Part shown: positions 7,091 to 9,605 of the stretch, one piece after another
Layout: each line of letters starts with the position of its first letter
Position numbering within the stretch: position 1 is the stretch's first letter
Source of the DNA: Dysgonamonadaceae bacterium
GTDB taxonomy: Bacteria; Bacteroidota; Bacteroidia; Bacteroidales; Azobacteroidaceae
DNA length: 9,605 nucleotides
Assembly (NCBI GenBank): GCA_031261015.1
Contig: JAISKG010000100.1
Location: forward strand, 1-9,605
Direction of reading: 5' to 3'
Position numbers and translations under genes: made by a program
The notes under the pieces: model-generated
Database searches by the model: none
Told to the model about the DNA's origin: nothing
What the model saw: only the letters and a program-made list of their open reading frames with translations

Positions 7091-9510
7091 TTTTTTATGG
7101 TATTTAATAATTGTTCCAAATGATATTCGTCGGGTATCAACACCTCGCGCGCTTTGCTGCCCTGCGTAGGACCGACAACGCCGGCCAGTTCCAATTGATC
7201 CATCAAGCGTCCCGCGCGGTTGTATCCGATCGAAAACTTGCGCTGGATCAGGGAAGTAGATCCCGATTGATGAATTACAATCAGGCGGGAGGCTTCGTCA
7301 AACAGCGGGTCCAGATCAGATAAATCGCTTGTACCGGAAAGTTTTTCTCCGCTGTCGTCGCCAACATATTCGGGTAGTTCAAAAGCCGTCGGATAACCTT
7401 GCTGATCGCCGATAAAACGCGAAATCCCATCCACTTCAGGCGTATCGACAAATGCACATTGCACGCGAATAGGTTCGTTTCCTTGCGTAAATAATAAATC
7501 GCCCCGTCCTATCAACTGATTGGCGCCGGGTTGATCCAAAATCGTGCGGGAGTCAATCATCGCCATCACACGGAAGGCCATGCGTGCAGGAAAATTTGCT
7601 TTAATTGTTCCCGTGATGATATTCGTCGTTGGCCGTTGTGTAGCGATAATCATGTGAATACCAACGGCTCGCGCCTTTTGGGCGATACGGGCGATCGGCA
7701 ATTCTATTTCTTTTCCGGCAGTCATGATCAAATCTCCAAATTCGTCGATAATTACTACAATATAAGGCATAAACCGGTGTCCTTTCATCGGATTCAAACG
7801 CCGGTTGATGAACTTGTCATTGTATTCTTTGACGTTGCGAACATTGGCAAGGTTTAAAAGCTTATAGCGGTCGTCCATTTCCTTCGTCAAAGAATTGAGT
7901 GTATGCGTCACTTTCGTAAAGTCTGTGATGATCGGGTTTCCCTCGTCGGGCAATTTCGCCAGAAAATGCTTTTCGATTGTCGAATAAATGTTAAATTCGA
8001 CCATTTTCGGATCGACCAAAACGAATTTCAGTTCGGCCGGATGTTTTTTGTACAATAATGACGTGATGGCCGCATTCAATCCGACGGATTTTCCTTGTCC
8101 CGTCGCACCGGCCACCAATAAGTGAGGCATTTTGGTTAGATCGACCATAAATACCTCGTTCGTAATTGTTTTTCCAATAGCAATCGGCAATTCGTAAGTC
8201 GATTCCTGGTATTTTTTGGAAGCGATAATGGAGTGCATCGAAACGATTTGCGGATCTTTGTTCGGAACCTCGATTCCCACCGTGCCTTTGCCCGGCATGG
8301 GAGCAATGATACGAATACCCAAAGCCTTCAAATTCATGGCAATGTCATCTTCCAAATTGCGAATTTTAGAAATGCGCACGCCGTCGTCGGGAACAATTTC
8401 GTACAAGGTAATCGTTGGGCCGACCGTCGCCTTGATGGATTTAATTTGAATATTGTAATGTTCCAACGTCTTGATAATCCGGTCTTTATTTTCGTTCTGT
8501 TCGGCCATGTCGATTTGATTGTCCTGCACATTGTATTTTTTCAATAAATCAATAGTAGGGAATTGGTAATGAGCCAAATCTAAAGTCGGATCGTAAAGAC
8601 CTAATTCTTCCACTAATTCGTTAGCATCTTCTTCGATGTTGGGTTGCGGGTGATTGACCGGTTTTTTCGGAGTAACGAGTGCAATGTATTCTTCTTCCTG
8701 CGGTTTCGTCACTTCAAAATCGAGCGGTTTGGCTGCGGTTTCTTCTCGAACAAAAGGCTTGTGCTCTATGGTCTTATCTTCAACCAAGCGATTGGGCTTA
8801 GTTTCAATGGGAATGAAATCAGGCGTTTCCGATTGCGCAGGCGTTTGCGATTTTGCCGCTCGTTTTTTCCAAGGGAAAATCAATTTTTTGCTTTTGGAAA
8901 TTCCGACTGTTCCTTTTTCCTGCAATCGCCGTAAGAAACCGATGGTTTGACGGGTAATCAAAGTCATAATAATCACAAACAGAATGAGCAAGATTAAAAA
9001 CGATCCGATGTTGCCGAAATTATCCGTCAACCAATGCGATAGAAACAATCCGTGTTTTCCGCCGATGTAAATGACTGTGTTTGAGAAGAAACGTCCGAAG
9101 AAAAAATAAAGCGCGGTGGAAGTCCAGATAGTCAGTAAAGAACACAGAATAAAACTTCTAACTAAATTGATGTATTTGGCTTTCATCAAGCGCAAGCCGG
9201 CGCAAGCCGTGAAAATCAACAGGAAAATCGAAGCGATACCGAACCATTCGTTCACCAGAATGTTGCCCAAGACCGCACCCCGGAAGCCCATCCAATTGGC
9301 AATCCCGATTTTGACGGAATGTTCTACCTTGCTCTGATCAAGCGATCCGGTAAATAAAAACGAAACCATCGATAAGCTTGCAAACAACGCGAACGCTAAA
9401 ATAATTACCCCCAGAATGTATTGAGTGACACTACTTTGAAAAAAAGTTCGTATGCGCTGAATTGTAGAAACAGATTGCTTTCGTCCGCCGGTCGCTTTTC
9501 GTTTAGCCAT
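7087..9510 (-). CDS. ftsK: DNA translocase FtsK (SpoIIIE family)
   Basis: A septal ATPase that pumps DNA so that the chromosome termini clear the closing septum and dimers are resolved with XerCD at dif. The 807-residue length is typical for Bacteroidota. The N-terminal membrane domain has four likely transmembrane segments at about 30-53, 88-107, 115-136 and 167-187. A short charged linker (about 195-310) follows, much shorter than in E. coli. The alpha/beta motor carries Walker A GATGQGKS (468-475), LVDPKMVEFN (498-507), Walker B VVIIDE (585-590) and ATQRPTTNIITG (623-634). The C-terminal gamma winged helix (about 741-795), with RKFSIGYNRAGRLMDQLE, should read polar DNA motifs such as KOPS. 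The start follows a TAnnTTTG box closely. It is the first gene of the ftsK-lolA-trxB operon. Confidence 0.96.
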   Translation of the reverse strand: MAKRKATGGRKQSVSTIQRIRTFFQSSVTQYILGVIILAFALFASLSMVSFLFTGSLDQSKVEHSVKIGIANWMGFRGAVLGNILVNEWFGIASIFLLIFTACAGLRLMKAKYINLVRSFILCSLLTIWTSTALYFFFGRFFSNTVIYIGGKHGLFLSHWLTDNFGNIGSFLILLILFVIIMTLITRQTIGFLRRLQEKGTVGISKSKKLIFPWKKRAAKSQTPAQSETPDFIPIETKPNRLVEDKTIEHKPFVREETAAKPLDFEVTKPQEEEYIALVTPKKPVNHPQPNIEEDANELVEELGLYDPTLDLAHYQFPTIDLLKKYNVQDNQIDMAEQNENKDRIIKTLEHYNIQIKSIKATVGPTITLYEIVPDDGVRISKIRNLEDDIAMNLKALGIRIIAPMPGKGTVGIEVPNKDPQIVSMHSIIASKKYQESTYELPIAIGKTITNEVFMVDLTKMPHLLVAGATGQGKSVGLNAAITSLLYKKHPAELKFVLVDPKMVEFNIYSTIEKHFLAKLPDEGNPIITDFTKVTHTLNSLTKEMDDRYKLLNLANVRNVKEYNDKFINRRLNPMKGHRFMPYIVVIIDEFGDLIMTAGKEIELPIARIAQKARAVGIHMIIATQRPTTNIITGTIKANFPARMAFRVMAMIDSRTILDQPGANQLIGRGDLLFTQGNEPIRVQCAFVDTPEVDGISRFIGDQQGYPTAFELPEYVGDDSGEKLSGTSDLSDLDPLFDEASRLIVIHQSGSTSLIQRKFSIGYNRAGRLMDQLELAGVVGPTQGSKAREVLIPDEYHLEQLLNTIKK

Positions 9511-9533
9511 GATTTACTTAATTTATGAAAGGA

Positions 9534-9541
9534 CAAAATTA
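9534..9541 (-). promoter_or_regulatory. Candidate -7 box of the ftsK-lolA-trxB operon
   Basis: On the minus strand this reads TAATTTTG, an exact TAnnTTTG match. It predicts a transcript start about 15 bases before the ftsK ATG. No good TTG lies at the expected -33 distance, so the call is tentative in such A/T-rich sequence. Confidence 0.4.
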
Positions 9542-9560
9542 ATCAATAATTTTTGAATTT

Positions 9561-9568
9561 TATTTTTG
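9561..9568 (+). promoter_or_regulatory. Possible rightward -7 box for a gene beyond the window
   Basis: TATTTTTG matches TAnnTTTG on the plus strand, pointing away from ftsK. It could serve a divergent gene beginning after the window end; no start codon with an open frame is visible in the last 37 bases. No -33 element is apparent, and A/T richness makes chance matches common. Confidence 0.2.
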
Positions 9569-9605
9569 TAGAATTATTGCAGAATTTAGTCAAAAACTGA
9601 TAAAA

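Overview
The window looks like ordinary chromosome from a member of the Bacteroidota, most likely the order Bacteroidales. The pointers are protein style (a HisRS with the [20 protein letters not shown] signature, a GroEL ending in a GGGMGGMM tail, a DUF4834-like small protein, an FtsK-LolA-TrxB cluster), promoters that fit the Bacteroidota -7 consensus TAnnTTTG, and start codons preceded by A/T-rich leaders without Shine-Dalgarno sequences. Family and genus cannot be told from this sequence alone.

Layout, left to right. (1) Bases 24-248, minus strand: a small membrane-anchored protein with an acidic tail (DUF4834-like), divergent from hisS (433-1800, plus). The 184-base gap between them holds back-to-back promoter-like sequences and a perfect hairpin-forming inverted repeat. 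(2) Bases 1801-1939: an intergenic region with a sigma-54-type -24/-12 element, then groES and groEL as a two-gene operon. (3) A terminator-like hairpin sits 14 bases before an ECF sigma factor gene (3952-4509). This is followed by a single-pass membrane protein that is probably its anti-sigma factor (4559-4903) and by an exported Spy/CpxP-like helical protein (5027-5494). A degenerate palindromic repeat of REP/MITE type lies between the last two. (4) Converging from the right on the minus strand is a tightly packed operon ftsK-lolA-trxB (9510 to 5502), in which both junctions are ATGA stop/start overlaps. A short stretch with promoter-like sequences lies upstream of ftsK and runs off the window.

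Functionally, most of the window is housekeeping: translation (HisRS), cytosolic folding (GroESL), thiol redox (TrxB), lipoprotein transport (LolA) and chromosome segregation (FtsK). The most interesting part is 1866-5494. There, the chaperonin operon with its sigma-54-like promoter is followed by a three-gene ECF sigma / membrane anti-sigma / periplasmic sensor-like cassette. The cassette has no room for a promoter after the groEL terminator, and a candidate ECF-type promoter (AAC-N16-CGTC) lies inside it, before the putative anti-sigma gene. The inferred picture is a folding-stress module that could couple cytosolic chaperonin expression to an envelope response by regulated read-through. This is a hypothesis from layout and motifs, not a demonstrated system.
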